Program-made: the position numbers and the translations under genes | The notes under the pieces: model-generated | Databases searched by the model: none | What the model saw: the letters and a program-made list of their open reading frames with translations, nothing else | Told to the model about the DNA's origin: nothing | Shown here: positions 9,901 to 20,505 of the stretch, one piece after another | Position numbering within the stretch: position 1 is the stretch's first letter | Layout of the letters: each line of letters starts with the position of its first letter | Assembly: GCF_010093205.1 (NCBI RefSeq) | Contig: NZ_PDWN01000011.1 | Location: 62,001-126,000, forward strand | DNA length: 64,000 nucleotides | Direction of reading: 5' to 3' | Origin: Pseudoxanthomonas daejeonensis | GTDB lineage: Bacteria > Pseudomonadota > Gammaproteobacteria > Xanthomonadales > Xanthomonadaceae

Positions 9901-9930
9901 AAAAAGGCGCCGGAGGGCGCCTTTTTCTTT
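9901..9930. terminator. Bidirectional terminator between the TorF-type porin gene and tdh
   Basis: Perfect 11-bp stem AAAAAGGCGCC / GGCGCCTTTTT (9901-9911, 9916-9926) with GGAG loop. A T run follows on the plus strand and the leading A run gives a U run on the minus strand, so both convergent genes can be terminated. Confidence 0.88.
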
Positions 9931-9950
9931 GCTGCATGCAGGCCGCGGCG

Positions 9951-10973
9951 TCAGGTCCAGCTGAGGACGACCTTGCCGGCCTTGCCCTGTTCCATCAGGT
10001 CGAAGCCCTGCTGGAACTCGTCGATCGGCAGCTGGTGGGTGAGTACCTTGCCCAGCGGGAAGCCGGACAGCACCAGCTGGGTCATCTTGTACCAGGTCTC
10101 GTACATCTTGCGGCCGTAGATGCCCTGCACGGTCAGGCCCTTGAAGATGATCTTGTCCCAGTCGCAGCCGGCGCCCCTGGGCATGATCCCGAGCATGGCG
10201 ATCTTGCCACCGTGGTACATGCAGTCGAGCATGTCGTTGAACGCGCGCGGGTTGCCGCTCATCTCCAGGCCCACGTCGAAGCCTTCCATGTGCAGGTCGT
10301 TCATCACGTCCTTGAGCGACTGGTTGGCGACGTTGACCACGCGGGTGGCGCCCATGTCGGCGGCCAGCTTCAGGCGGAAATCGTTGACGTCGGTGACCAC
10401 GACATTGCGCGCGCCGATGTGCTTGCAGATGCCGGCGGCGATGATCCCGATCGGGCCGGCGCCGGTGATCAGCACGTCCTCGCCGACCACGTCGAATTCC
10501 AGCGCGCAGTGCGCGGCGTTGCCGTAGGGGTCGAAGAACGCGGCCAGCTCCGACGGGATCGGGTCGGGGATCGGCCACAGGTTCGAGGCCGGCATGACGA
10601 TGTACTCGGCGAACGCGCCATCCCGGTTCACACCGATGCCAACCGTCTTCGGGCACAGGTGCGGGCGGCCGCCGCGGCAGTTGCGGCAATGGCCGCAGAC
10701 GATGTGGCCTTCGGCCGACACGCGCTGGCCGACCTTGTAGCCGGACACGCCCGGGCCGAGCTCGGCGACGCGGCCGACGAACTCGTGGCCGATCACCAGG
10801 CCCGGCTTGATCGTGCGTTGGCTCCACTCGTCCCACAGGTAGATGTGCAGGTCGGTGCCGCAGATGGCGGTCTTCTCGACCTTGACCAGGACCTCGTTCG
10901 GGCCGGGCGCCGGTACCGGCACTTCTTCCAGCCAGATGCCCTTGGTGGCTTCGCGCTTGACCAGCGCCTTCAT
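9951..10973 (-). CDS. tdh: L-threonine 3-dehydrogenase
   Basis: A zinc-dependent medium-chain dehydrogenase, 340 residues from MKALVKRE; it oxidises threonine to 2-amino-3-ketobutyrate with NAD, feeding Kbl. The catalytic zinc cysteine in [10 protein letters not shown] is residue 38 by this start, matching E. coli. The structural-zinc loop [15 protein letters not shown] and Rossmann motif GAGPIG are present. An ATG four codons upstream (10985) is possible. It is encoded 7 kb from kbl on the same strand, with the sulfate operon between them. Confidence 0.96.
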   Translation of the reverse strand: MKALVKREATKGIWLEEVPVPAPGPNEVLVKVEKTAICGTDLHIYLWDEWSQRTIKPGLVIGHEFVGRVAELGPGVSGYKVGQRVSAEGHIVCGHCRNCRGGRPHLCPKTVGIGVNRDGAFAEYIVMPASNLWPIPDPIPSELAAFFDPYGNAAHCALEFDVVGEDVLITGAGPIGIIAAGICKHIGARNVVVTDVNDFRLKLAADMGATRVVNVANQSLKDVMNDLHMEGFDVGLEMSGNPRAFNDMLDCMYHGGKIAMLGIMPRGAGCDWDKIIFKGLTVQGIYGRKMYETWYKMTQLVLSGFPLGKVLTHQLPIDEFQQGFDLMEQGKAGKVVLSWT

Positions 10974-11146
10974 GGTTCGGGACATCGTCGGGTGGCCTGC
11001 CGGGGAAGATCGCCATTATAGGTTGCCCGGGAAACCGTCGCGCATGTGAAGCGACCGGCCGGACGGCCCGACCCTGCCGAAGGTCATGGGCGCCCGCGTG
11101 CGACCGGCCGCTAGAATCGGGAACCCTTTCAATTGGAACTGTCCTG

Positions 11147-13315
11147 ATGCGACTTCGCCTGCTTACCGTCTCCGTCCTGGCCTCGCTGGCCACCCTTCCG
11201 GTTGCACAGGCAGGCGAGGGGATGTGGGTGCCGCAGCAGTTGCCGGAGATCGCAGGCCCGTTGAAGCAGGCCGGTCTGAAGCTGTCGCCACAGCAGCTGG
11301 CCGACCTCACCGGCGACCCCATGGGCGCGGTGGTGGCCTTGGGCGGCTGCACTGCAAGCTTTGTTTCGCCCGGCGGCCTGGTGGTGACCAACCACCACTG
11401 CGCCTACGGCGCGATCCAGCTCAACTCGACGCCCGAGAACAACCTGATCCGCAACGGCTTCAACGCGCCGACCACGGCCGACGAAGTCAGTGCCGGTCCG
11501 AACGCCCGCGTGTTCGTGCTCGACGAGATCACCGACGTAACCAAGGAGGCGCAGGCAGCGATCGCCGCGGCCGGTGCCGATGCACTGGCGCGCACCAAGG
11601 CGCTGGAAGCCTTCGAGAAGAAGCTCATCGCCGAATGTGAAGCCGATGCCGGCTTCCGCTGCCGCCTGTACAGCTTCTCCGGCGGCAACACCTACCGCCT
11701 GTTCAAGAACCTGGAAATCCGCGACGTGCGCCTGGCTTACGCGCCCCCGGGCAGCGTTGGCAAGTTCGGCGGCGACATCGACAACTGGATGTGGCCGCGC
11801 CACACCGGCGACTTCGCGTTCTACCGCGCCTATGTCGGCAAGGACGGCAAGCCGGCCGCGTATTCGACCGACAACGTACCGTTCAAGCCCAAGCGCTGGC
11901 TGAAGATCGCCGACAAGCCGCTGGGCGAGGGCGACTTCGTCATGGTCGCCGGCTATCCGGGCTCGACCAACCGCTACGCGCTGGCGGCCGAGTTCGACAA
12001 CACCGCGCAATGGACGTATCCGACCATCGCCCGCCACTACAAGAACCAGATCGCGCTGGTCGAGGCAGCCGGCAAGAAGGACCCGGAGATCCAGGTCCGT
12101 TACGCAGCCACCATGGCCAGCTGGAACAACACCAGCAAGAACTACGAAGGCCAGCTGCTGGGCTTCGATCGCATCGATGCAGCCGGCCAGAAGCAGGCCG
12201 AGGAAGCGGCAGTGCTGGCCTGGTTGAAGGGGCAGGGCGCCAAGGGCACCGCAGCGCTCGATGCGCATGACCAGCTGATCGCGCTGCTCAAGCAGACCCA
12301 GGCCACGCGCGAGCGCGACCTGACCCTGGCGATGTTCAACAACACCGCCATGCTCGGCGCGGCGAGCCAGCTGTACCGCTTGTCGATCGAGCGCGAAAAG
12401 CCCAACGCCGAGCGCGAATCCGGTTACCAGGACCGCGACCTGACCGCGATCGAGGGCGGTCTGAAGCAGCTCGAGCGTCGCTACGTGCCCGCGATGGACC
12501 GCCAGCTGCAGGAATACTGGCTCAACGAGTACCTGAAGCTGCCCGCCGGCCAGCGCGTGGCGGCGGTGGACCTGTGGCTGGGCGGCAATGACGCCAAGGC
12601 GGTCAAGCGCGCGCTCGACCGGCTGGCGGCGACGAAGCTCGGCAGCACCGACGAGCGCCTGAAGTGGTTCGGCGCCGACCGCGCCGCGTTCGAGGCCAGC
12701 ACCGATCCGGCGATCCAGTACGCGGTGGCGGTGATGCCGACCCTGCTCACCCTGGAACAGCAGCGCAAGACCCGCACCGGCGAGAACCTGGCCGCACGTC
12801 CGGTCTACCTGCAGGCGCTGGCGGATTACAAGAAGAGCCAGGGTGAGTTCGTGTATCCGGACGCCAACCTGTCGTTGCGCATCACCTTCGGCAACGTCAC
12901 CGGCTACGTGCCGCGCGATGGCGTGAAGTACACGCCGTTCACCACGCTCGAAGGCGTGGCCGCCAAGGAAACCGGCGCCGCGCCGTTCGATTCGCCCAAG
13001 GCGCTGCTGGACGCGGTGGCGGCCAAGCGCCACGGCGGCCTGGCCGACGAGCGGCTGGGCTCGGTGCCGGTGAACTTCCTTTCCGACCTCGACATCACCG
13101 GCGGCAATTCCGGTTCGCCGGTACTCGACGCGCACGGCAAGCTGGTCGGCCTGGCGTTCGACGGCAACTGGGAGTCGGTCGCGTCCAACTGGGTGTTCGA
13201 TCCGTCGATGACCCGGATGATCTCGGTCGACCAGCGCTACATGCGCTGGATCATGCAGGAGGTCTTCCCCGCACCGCAGCTGCTCAAGGAAATGGACGTC
13301 GCGCCGGCGCGCTGA
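11147..13315 (+). CDS. S46-family dipeptidyl-peptidase (DPP7/DPP11 type)
   Basis: A 722-residue periplasmic or secreted serine peptidase that releases dipeptides from peptide N-termini. The signal peptide ends near residue 22 (PVAQA-GEGMW); mature GEGMWVPQQLP is characteristic of S46. By alignment with the Pseudoxanthomonas enzyme DAP BII, whose triad I recall as His86, Asp224 and Ser657, the triad here is H84 in TNHHC, D222 in HTGDF and S655 in TGGNSGSP, a constant offset of two. Whether it prefers hydrophobic (DPP7) or acidic (DPP11) P1 residues I cannot decide. Single-gene unit closed by a hairpin. Confidence 0.93.
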   Translation: MRLRLLTVSVLASLATLPVAQAGEGMWVPQQLPEIAGPLKQAGLKLSPQQLADLTGDPMGAVVALGGCTASFVSPGGLVVTNHHCAYGAIQLNSTPENNLIRNGFNAPTTADEVSAGPNARVFVLDEITDVTKEAQAAIAAAGADALARTKALEAFEKKLIAECEADAGFRCRLYSFSGGNTYRLFKNLEIRDVRLAYAPPGSVGKFGGDIDNWMWPRHTGDFAFYRAYVGKDGKPAAYSTDNVPFKPKRWLKIADKPLGEGDFVMVAGYPGSTNRYALAAEFDNTAQWTYPTIARHYKNQIALVEAAGKKDPEIQVRYAATMASWNNTSKNYEGQLLGFDRIDAAGQKQAEEAAVLAWLKGQGAKGTAALDAHDQLIALLKQTQATRERDLTLAMFNNTAMLGAASQLYRLSIEREKPNAERESGYQDRDLTAIEGGLKQLERRYVPAMDRQLQEYWLNEYLKLPAGQRVAAVDLWLGGNDAKAVKRALDRLAATKLGSTDERLKWFGADRAAFEASTDPAIQYAVAVMPTLLTLEQQRKTRTGENLAARPVYLQALADYKKSQGEFVYPDANLSLRITFGNVTGYVPRDGVKYTPFTTLEGVAAKETGAAPFDSPKALLDAVAAKRHGGLADERLGSVPVNFLSDLDITGGNSGSPVLDAHGKLVGLAFDGNWESVASNWVFDPSMTRMISVDQRYMRWIMQEVFPAPQLLKEMDVAPAR

Positions 13316-13336
13316 GCACGGCCAGGTGTCTTGCGG

Positions 13337-13370
13337 AAGGGCGCTGGCCGTTGCCGGCGCCCTTTCCGTT
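13337..13370 (+). terminator. Probable terminator after the S46 peptidase gene
   Basis: AAGGGCGC (13337-13344) pairs with GCGCCCTT (13357-13364) and the stem continues through a T-G wobble and GGC/GCC around a CGTT loop. The T tract is interrupted (CCCTTTCCGTTTC), so efficiency is uncertain. Confidence 0.6.
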
Positions 13371-13483
13371 TCAGCTGTTCCGGCTGCCGGGATGCGCCCG
13401 GCGGCGGGTTGGCCGGCCCGTCCACGGGTTATCATTCGCACCCCGCGCCAACCGGCGCGGGAGATCGCCACACTGGGGAATAC

Positions 13484-14128
13484 ATGCGCATCCTGCTTGC
13501 CCGTCACGGAGAAACGCCGTGGAATGCCGAAGGCCGTTACCAGGGCCAGATCGACATTCCGCTTTCGCCGGTGGGCGAGGCGCAGGCACACGCGCTGGGC
13601 GAACGCCTGCGCGACGTGCAGATCAGCCGCGCTGTCGCCTCGCCGCTGTCGCGCGCACGCCGCACCGCCGAACTGGCGCTGGGTGAGGGCCGGGTCTCCA
13701 TGCTGCAGCTCGAGCCGGAGATCCAGGAGATCGCCCATGGCGAATGGGAGGGCCTGCTCGCCAGCGAGATCGGCGAGAAGGATCCTGCGCGCCTGCGCGC
13801 ATGGCGCGAAGAACCGGACACGGTGCTGATGCCCGGTGGCGAGTCGCTGCGCCAGGTGCTCGATCGCTCGTGGCGCGGCCTGGCCCGTGCCGCCGAAGGG
13901 CTGGGCGACGACGACACCCTGCTGGTGGTCGCGCATGACGCGGTCAACCGCGTCGTGCTGTGCAGGATCCTGGGCCTGCCGATCGGCAAGCTGTGGACCT
14001 TCCGCCAGGCCCCGACCACGCTCAACCTGCTCGAAGGCCCCGACATGGAGAGCCTGGAAGTGGTGCGCCTGAACGACTGCGCGCACCACACTCCGTTCTT
14101 CGGCGAGGCCAAGCACCGGGCGTTGTAA
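13484..14128 (+). CDS. Histidine phosphatase family protein (phosphoglycerate-mutase-like)
   Basis: A 214-residue enzyme of the RHG/2-histidine phosphatase superfamily. Phospho-accepting His is in LLARHGETPWN (H8), with the second core His in VVAHDAVNRVV and acid residues in EIAHGEWEG. Length and the family-typical SPLSRARRTAE stretch suit GpmB/CobC-like phosphatases; no cobalamin genes surround it, so the substrate is open. ATG 13484 follows GGGGAA and gives the canonical N-terminus MRILLARHGET. It precedes folC by 22 bases and may be co-transcribed with it. Confidence 0.85.
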   Translation: MRILLARHGETPWNAEGRYQGQIDIPLSPVGEAQAHALGERLRDVQISRAVASPLSRARRTAELALGEGRVSMLQLEPEIQEIAHGEWEGLLASEIGEKDPARLRAWREEPDTVLMPGGESLRQVLDRSWRGLARAAEGLGDDDTLLVVAHDAVNRVVLCRILGLPIGKLWTFRQAPTTLNLLEGPDMESLEVVRLNDCAHHTPFFGEAKHRAL

Positions 14129-14150
14129 GCGCAGGCGCGGATCCTCGGTC

Positions 14151-15437
14151 ATGTCTGACGTACCGACCAACGCGGTGGGCTTGGATGGATGGCTCGCCTA
14201 CATGGAATCGCAGCATCCGCGTTCCATCGATCTGGGCCTGGATCGCGTGCGCGAAGTCGCCGCCCGCCTGGGCCTGGGGCGTCCGGCCGCGCAGGTGATC
14301 ACCATCGCCGGCACCAACGGCAAGGGTTCGACCGTGGCCTTCGTCGAGTCGATCGCCCGTGCCGGTGGCTGGAAGGTCGGCGCGTACACCTCGCCCCACC
14401 TGCTGCGCTACAACGAGCGTGTGCGCATCGATGGCGAAGAGGCCTCCGACGAGGCGCTGGTCGCCGCTTTCCTCGCGGTGGAAGCAGCGCGCGGGGGCAC
14501 GTCGCTGACCTACTTCGAGTACGGCACGCTGGCGGCGCTGTGGCTGTTCGAACGCGCGGCGCTGGACCTGGCGGTGCTGGAGATCGGCCTGGGCGGGCGC
14601 CTGGACGCGGTCAACATCGTCGACCCGGACGTGGCGGTGGTCACCACGGTCGACGTCGACCATGCCGACTGGCTGGGCAGCGACCGCGAAACGATCGGGC
14701 GCGAGAAGGCCGGGATCGCGCGGGCATGGAAGCCACTGGTGCTGGGCGAGGTCGATCCGCCGTCGAGCGTGTTGCGCCATGCGTACGCGATCGGTGCAAA
14801 TGCGATCCGCCTGGGCAGCGATTTCTTCCACGAGCCGGCGGAAGACGGGCACTGGCGCTGGCGCGACGTCGGCGCCGAACTGCTCCTGCCGGCGCCCTTC
14901 CTGGCCGCGCCGTCGCAGCGCGCCAATGCCGCCACCGCGATCGCAGCACTGCGCGCGTTGCCGCGGAGTCCGGATGACGCTGCGTACGCGCAGGGTGTGG
15001 CTGCGGCGCGGTTGGCCGGGCGCCTGCAGCGGTTCGAGCGTGATGGCATCGAGGTCGTGGTCGATGTCGCGCACAACCCGCAGGCCGCGCGCGAACTGGC
15101 TGCCTGGCTGCGCGCGCAGCCGGCCGCGGGTGCGACCGCGGCGGTGTTCGCGGCGCTGGCGGACAAGGACGCGGCCGCGATGGTCGAGCCCCTGGCCGCG
15201 AGCGTGTCGCGCTGGCACCTCGCGGGTCTGGCGGAGAACCCGCGCGGGCTGGACGTCGACGCGTTCGCCGCACGGCTGGTCCATGCGGATGCCGTCGGGT
15301 CCGCGAGCCGCGATGTCGGCGTGGCCGAAGCGCTGGAGCGGGCGATTGCCGCCTCCTCTCCTGGCGACCGGGTCCTGGTGTTCGGTTCGTTCCATACCGC
15401 CGCCGCGGCCATGACCGCTTTGCATTCAGGGCGATGA
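14151..15437 (+). CDS. folC: Bifunctional dihydrofolate/folylpolyglutamate synthase
   Basis: A 428-residue Mur-ligase-like enzyme that adds glutamate to dihydropteroate (making dihydrofolate) and extends the polyglutamate tail of folates. The ATP loop GTNGKGST is at 54-61, followed by YTSPHLLRYNERVRI, EIGLGGRLDAVN and the C-terminal domain motif DVAHNPQAARELA. Head of the conserved folC-dedD-cvpA-purF cluster, which links folate supply with purine synthesis. Confidence 0.95.
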   Translation: MSDVPTNAVGLDGWLAYMESQHPRSIDLGLDRVREVAARLGLGRPAAQVITIAGTNGKGSTVAFVESIARAGGWKVGAYTSPHLLRYNERVRIDGEEASDEALVAAFLAVEAARGGTSLTYFEYGTLAALWLFERAALDLAVLEIGLGGRLDAVNIVDPDVAVVTTVDVDHADWLGSDRETIGREKAGIARAWKPLVLGEVDPPSSVLRHAYAIGANAIRLGSDFFHEPAEDGHWRWRDVGAELLLPAPFLAAPSQRANAATAIAALRALPRSPDDAAYAQGVAAARLAGRLQRFERDGIEVVVDVAHNPQAARELAAWLRAQPAAGATAAVFAALADKDAAAMVEPLAASVSRWHLAGLAENPRGLDVDAFAARLVHADAVGSASRDVGVAEALERAIAASSPGDRVLVFGSFHTAAAAMTALHSGR

Positions 15438-15503
15438 CGGCTCGGCCACGGCATCGCGGCCTATAATCCCCTCGGCGTTCCTGCCGCATCGCCGCGAGTC
15501 GAA

Positions 15504-16571
15504 GTGGATACCACCCTGAAACAACGCCTGATCGGCGGCGCCGTGCTGGTCGCACTGGCGGTCATCTTCCTGCCCATGCTGGTCCAGGGCCCGGCCCCGG
15601 ACAGCGGCGTGGCCAACGTCTCCACGCGCGTGCCCGATGCGCCGGGCGGCGAATACGAGACTCGCGAACTGCCCTTGATCGGCCAGGATGCGGCGACCGC
15701 GTCCGGACAGCCCGTGCTGCCCGCACCCGCCGCCACGCCGGCAGCGGCGACCGAGCAGGGGCCAGCTCCCTCCGGCGCGACTGAAGCGGCAACGCCAGGT
15801 GCACGGCCCGATCCGGCGGTGGCCGCGGGCCAGTGGGCGGTCACGTTTGGTGCCTATGCCAGTGCCCGTGACGCCGAGGCCGTGCTCTCCCGGCTGCGCC
15901 AGGCCGGCCTGGCCGGCTTCAGCGAGCAGGCGACGGTCAACGGCCGCCAGGCCTGGCGCGTGCGGGTGGGCCCGTATGCCGACCGCGCGCTGGCCGAAGC
16001 CGGGCGCCTGCAGGCGGTGCGCATCCGCAGCGACGTCAACGCGCAGGTGATCGCCCTCGACGCCGGCGGCGACACCGCCAGCCCGGCGCCTGCGGTGGCC
16101 GCGGCGGCGCCCGCGACGCCGGGCCCGACCCCGCAGCCAGCGGGCAGCAGCCAGGCGAGTGCCGTCGCGCCGGCACCGGCCGTGCGAACCGAACCATTGC
16201 CGCCGGAACCTGCAGCAAGCCGGCCCGCCACGCCGCCGGTCACGCCCAAGCCCGCCGCAAGCGCGCAGGCACAGCCTGCGACGCCCAAGCCCGCAGCCAC
16301 TGCACCCGCGCCCTCACCGGCTGCGCCGGCTGCCGCGGAGGTGGGTTTCGCGGTGCAGATGGGCGCCTTCGCCAATGCCGCCGATGCCAATGCATTGCGT
16401 GACCGCCTGCGGGCGGCCGGCTTCAGCGCCATCGTCCAGCCGGTGCGGACCGACAAGGGCACGCTCAGCCGCGTCCGGGTCGGCCCGGTGGCCAGCCGCG
16501 CCGAGGCCGACCAGCTGAAGGCACGCCTGGCCAGCGGCTTCGGTGCCGGCATGGTGGTTCCCCACCCGTGA
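15504..16571 (+). CDS. dedD: DedD-like cell-division protein with two SPOR domains
   Basis: A 355-residue bitopic inner-membrane protein. It starts at a GTG (15504), with a short cytoplasmic N-terminus, one membrane helix at about residues 10-27 and a long Ala/Pro-rich periplasmic linker. Two SPOR domains are present: about residues 112-180 (WAVTFGAYASARDAEAVL) and 275-352 (GFAVQMGAFANAADANAL). SPOR domains bind denuded septal peptidoglycan, placing it at the division site. E. coli DedD has only the C-terminal SPOR domain; the doubled form is the unusual point. It lies between folC and cvpA as in other gammaproteobacteria. Confidence 0.87.
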   Translation: MDTTLKQRLIGGAVLVALAVIFLPMLVQGPAPDSGVANVSTRVPDAPGGEYETRELPLIGQDAATASGQPVLPAPAATPAAATEQGPAPSGATEAATPGARPDPAVAAGQWAVTFGAYASARDAEAVLSRLRQAGLAGFSEQATVNGRQAWRVRVGPYADRALAEAGRLQAVRIRSDVNAQVIALDAGGDTASPAPAVAAAAPATPGPTPQPAGSSQASAVAPAPAVRTEPLPPEPAASRPATPPVTPKPAASAQAQPATPKPAATAPAPSPAAPAAAEVGFAVQMGAFANAADANALRDRLRAAGFSAIVQPVRTDKGTLSRVRVGPVASRAEADQLKARLASGFGAGMVVPHP

Positions 16572-16605
16572 TGCAGGCCCATGGCGCACCGAAGCGGTGC
16601 GATGC

Positions 16606-17244
16606 ATGGAGGTGATCGACCTGGTGCTGCTGGCGGTGGTCGCCGGCTCGGCCCTGCTTGGGGTCGTGCGCGGGTTCGTCGGTGCCGTGGCTTCGCTGGT
16701 GGCCTGGTTCGGCGCGGGCTGGTTCGCCTTCCACTACGGCGCCGAACTGGCGTTCTGGTTCAGCGACAACGGCCAGCCGGGCGCGACCGAACTGCTCGGT
16801 GCCTATGCGGTTTCGTTCATCGGCGTGCTGGTCCTGGTCAGCCTGGTCGGCTGGGGCATGCGCAAGATGATCCATTCGGTCGGGCTGTCGGGCGTCGATC
16901 GCGTCCTGGGCCTGCTCCTGGGCCTGCTGCGCGGCGTACTGGTGGCCTGCATGCTGGTGCTCGTGATGGCGTTCAGCAGCCTGCCGCAGGACCCGGCGTG
17001 GATACGCTCGCAGGCCCTGCCGGTGCTGATCCCCGGTGCGCAGTGGATGGCGCGCTGGCTGCCGGAATGGACCGTTCAGGAGCTGGATTTTGGCAATGGC
17101 CGGCCGAGCGGCGATAATGCGCTCCTCGATCGGGCTGGCGCCGTGGTCGAAACGATCACCGAGGCGCTGCCTGTTCCGGTGGACGAGAACGGACCCCCAC
17201 CCGGCGCGGAGCCGCCACCACCCCCGTCCACCCCCGGTCACTGA
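16606..17244 (+). CDS. cvpA: CvpA family membrane protein
   Basis: A 212-residue inner-membrane protein with about four helices (IDLVLLAVVAGSALLGVVRG, ASLVAWFGAGWFAF, YAVSFIGVLVLVSLVGWG, LLLGLLRGVLVACMLVLVM) and a Pro-rich soluble C-terminus. Named for its role in colicin V production in E. coli, where it precedes purF as it does here. Start at ATG 16606 gives the family N-terminus MEVIDLVLL; an in-frame upstream ATG at 16543 overlaps the previous gene. Confidence 0.9.
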   Translation: MEVIDLVLLAVVAGSALLGVVRGFVGAVASLVAWFGAGWFAFHYGAELAFWFSDNGQPGATELLGAYAVSFIGVLVLVSLVGWGMRKMIHSVGLSGVDRVLGLLLGLLRGVLVACMLVLVMAFSSLPQDPAWIRSQALPVLIPGAQWMARWLPEWTVQELDFGNGRPSGDNALLDRAGAVVETITEALPVPVDENGPPPGAEPPPPPSTPGH

Positions 17245-17268
17245 GACCGCTGCGGAGACTTCCCGATC

Positions 17269-18738
<1,470 letters not shown>

Positions 18739-18776
18739 TCCGGGGCCGCGCGCCGCAGCGGCGGCGCGCACAGAGC

Positions 18777-19604
18777 ATGGACTCGCTGTTCGAAGCCGCC
18801 CGCCAGTGCCTGGATACCGCCGACCCGGCGGAGAAGGCCGCGCTGGCGCGGCAGCATGCGGCCGCCTTCCTGCGTGGCGAGCTGGGCATCCCCGAAGACG
18901 CCGCGCCGCCCGAACCGATCCGCATGCCCGGGCGGCCGCCCCGGCCGCAGCTGGTGCATCCGCGCGATCTTCCGCGTCGTGGCCTCGGCAGCGACGAAGG
19001 CCGCGCGGCCTTCCTCCACGCCATCGCCCACATCGAACTCAATGCCATCGACCTGGCCTGGGATGCGGTCTATCGCTTCCGTGGATTGCCCGCGCAGTTC
19101 TACCGCGACTGGGTGCAGGTGGCCGACGACGAAGCGCGGCACTTCCTGATGCTGCGTGCGCGGCTGCAGGAGTTCGGTCGCGACTATGGCGATTTCGACG
19201 CGCACAACGGCCTGTGGGAGATGACCGAGAAGACCGCGCACGACGGCCTGGCGCGGATGGCGCTGGTGCCGCGGGTGCTGGAGGCGCGCGGCCTGGACGT
19301 GACCCCGGGCATGATCCAGCGGCTGAGTGCGCTGGGTGACCTGCGCACCGTCGAGATCCTCGAGACGATCCTGCGCGAGGAAGTGGCGCACGTGGCGGCC
19401 GGGTCGCGCTGGTACCGCTGGTACTGCGAACGCGACGGCATCGAGCCGCGCGCACGCTTCCGCGAGCTGCTGCAGGAGTATGCGGGTGGCTACCTGCATG
19501 GTCCGTTCAACATCCAGGCCCGGCTGCTGGCCGGATTCGACGAAGACGAACTGGCCTTGCTGGAACATGTCGAGGCCGCGCATTCGGACTCGCGATCGCG
19601 GTAG
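18777..19604 (+). CDS. DUF455 ferritin-like protein
   Basis: A 275-residue cytoplasmic protein of the DUF455 family, ferritin-like helical bundles with a probable di-metal site. Candidate ligands are in AIAHIELNAIDLAWD, ADDEARHF and LREEVAHV, the ExxH pairs expected of a carboxylate-bridged centre. Catalytic role unknown; the family is sometimes annotated as a relative of tRNA hydroxylase MiaE. It starts 38 bases after purF and could share its transcript. Confidence 0.85.
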   Translation: MDSLFEAARQCLDTADPAEKAALARQHAAAFLRGELGIPEDAAPPEPIRMPGRPPRPQLVHPRDLPRRGLGSDEGRAAFLHAIAHIELNAIDLAWDAVYRFRGLPAQFYRDWVQVADDEARHFLMLRARLQEFGRDYGDFDAHNGLWEMTEKTAHDGLARMALVPRVLEARGLDVTPGMIQRLSALGDLRTVEILETILREEVAHVAAGSRWYRWYCERDGIEPRARFRELLQEYAGGYLHGPFNIQARLLAGFDEDELALLEHVEAAHSDSRSR

Positions 19605-19679
19605 AGCGGGGCTTGTCCCTTTGCGCGTCACCGGATGTCGGAGGCAGGCGGGGAGCCTCCCACTCTGCCGATGCGACGG

Positions 19680-20417
19680 TCAGAGCGCGCGCAGCGCGAT
19701 CCCGTCCGCATCCACCCGCAGTACCGAACCCTGCTCGTACCAGTCACCCAGCACGATCCGTCGGCATTGGCGCCCGTCGGCCTGCAACGGGTGGACCGCC
19801 GGACGGTGCGTATGCCCGTGGACCAGCGTGGCGACGCCGTAGCGGGCGAGCGTGGCCTCGACGGTCGCTGGAGTGACGTCGGTAACCGTCTCGAAGTTGG
19901 CCCGGTCGCCTTCGATCATCTGCTTTTGCCGGGCCATGCTCGCCTCGCGTGCCTGCGCCGCGAATGCCTGGCGCGCGGCCAGCGGCTGCGACAGGAACTG
20001 CGCACGCCAATGCGGATCGCGGGTCTGCGCACGGAAGGCCTGGTAGGCGACGTCGTCGCTGCACAACAGGTCGCCATGCATCAGCAGTACCGGTTCGCCG
20101 TACAGCGACACCACCGCCGGATCGGGCAGCAGGCGCATCCCGGCGCGGCGCGCGTAATCGCCCCCGACCAGGAAGTCGCGGTTGCCGTGGATGAAGTACA
20201 CCGGGACGCCGGCCTCGGCCACCGCGCGCAACCCGGCGGCGACGGCATCGCCGGTTTCCGACGGATCGTCGTCGCCGATCCAGGCTTCGAACAGGTCGCC
20301 GAGCAGGTACAGCGCCTCGGCGCTCGTCGCTTCCTCGCGGAGGAAACGCAGGAACAGCGCGGTGACGTCCGGCCGGGCCGGATCCAGGTGCAGGTCGGAG
20401 ACGAACAGCGTGGTCAT
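19680..20417 (-). CDS. lpxH: UDP-2,3-diacylglucosamine diphosphatase
   Basis: A 245-residue calcineurin-like metallophosphoesterase that hydrolyses UDP-2,3-diacylglucosamine to lipid X, an early step of lipid A synthesis, at the inner face of the membrane. Di-metal ligands are visible in order: [28 protein letters not shown] and VHGHTHRP. The start [11 protein letters not shown] (20417) is chosen since upstream in-frame codons run into the gltX promoter. Divergent from gltX. Confidence 0.95.
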   Translation of the reverse strand: MTTLFVSDLHLDPARPDVTALFLRFLREEATSAEALYLLGDLFEAWIGDDDPSETGDAVAAGLRAVAEAGVPVYFIHGNRDFLVGGDYARRAGMRLLPDPAVVSLYGEPVLLMHGDLLCSDDVAYQAFRAQTRDPHWRAQFLSQPLAARQAFAAQAREASMARQKQMIEGDRANFETVTDVTPATVEATLARYGVATLVHGHTHRPAVHPLQADGRQCRRIVLGDWYEQGSVLRVDADGIALRAL

Positions 20418-20505
20418 GTCCCGATTGTAGGCCGGCCAGCGACAGCCGGGCCGTTGCCGGGGCGGGCGGGGTAAAATCGGCGGATTCTCCCAAGCTGCGC
20501 CGCCC

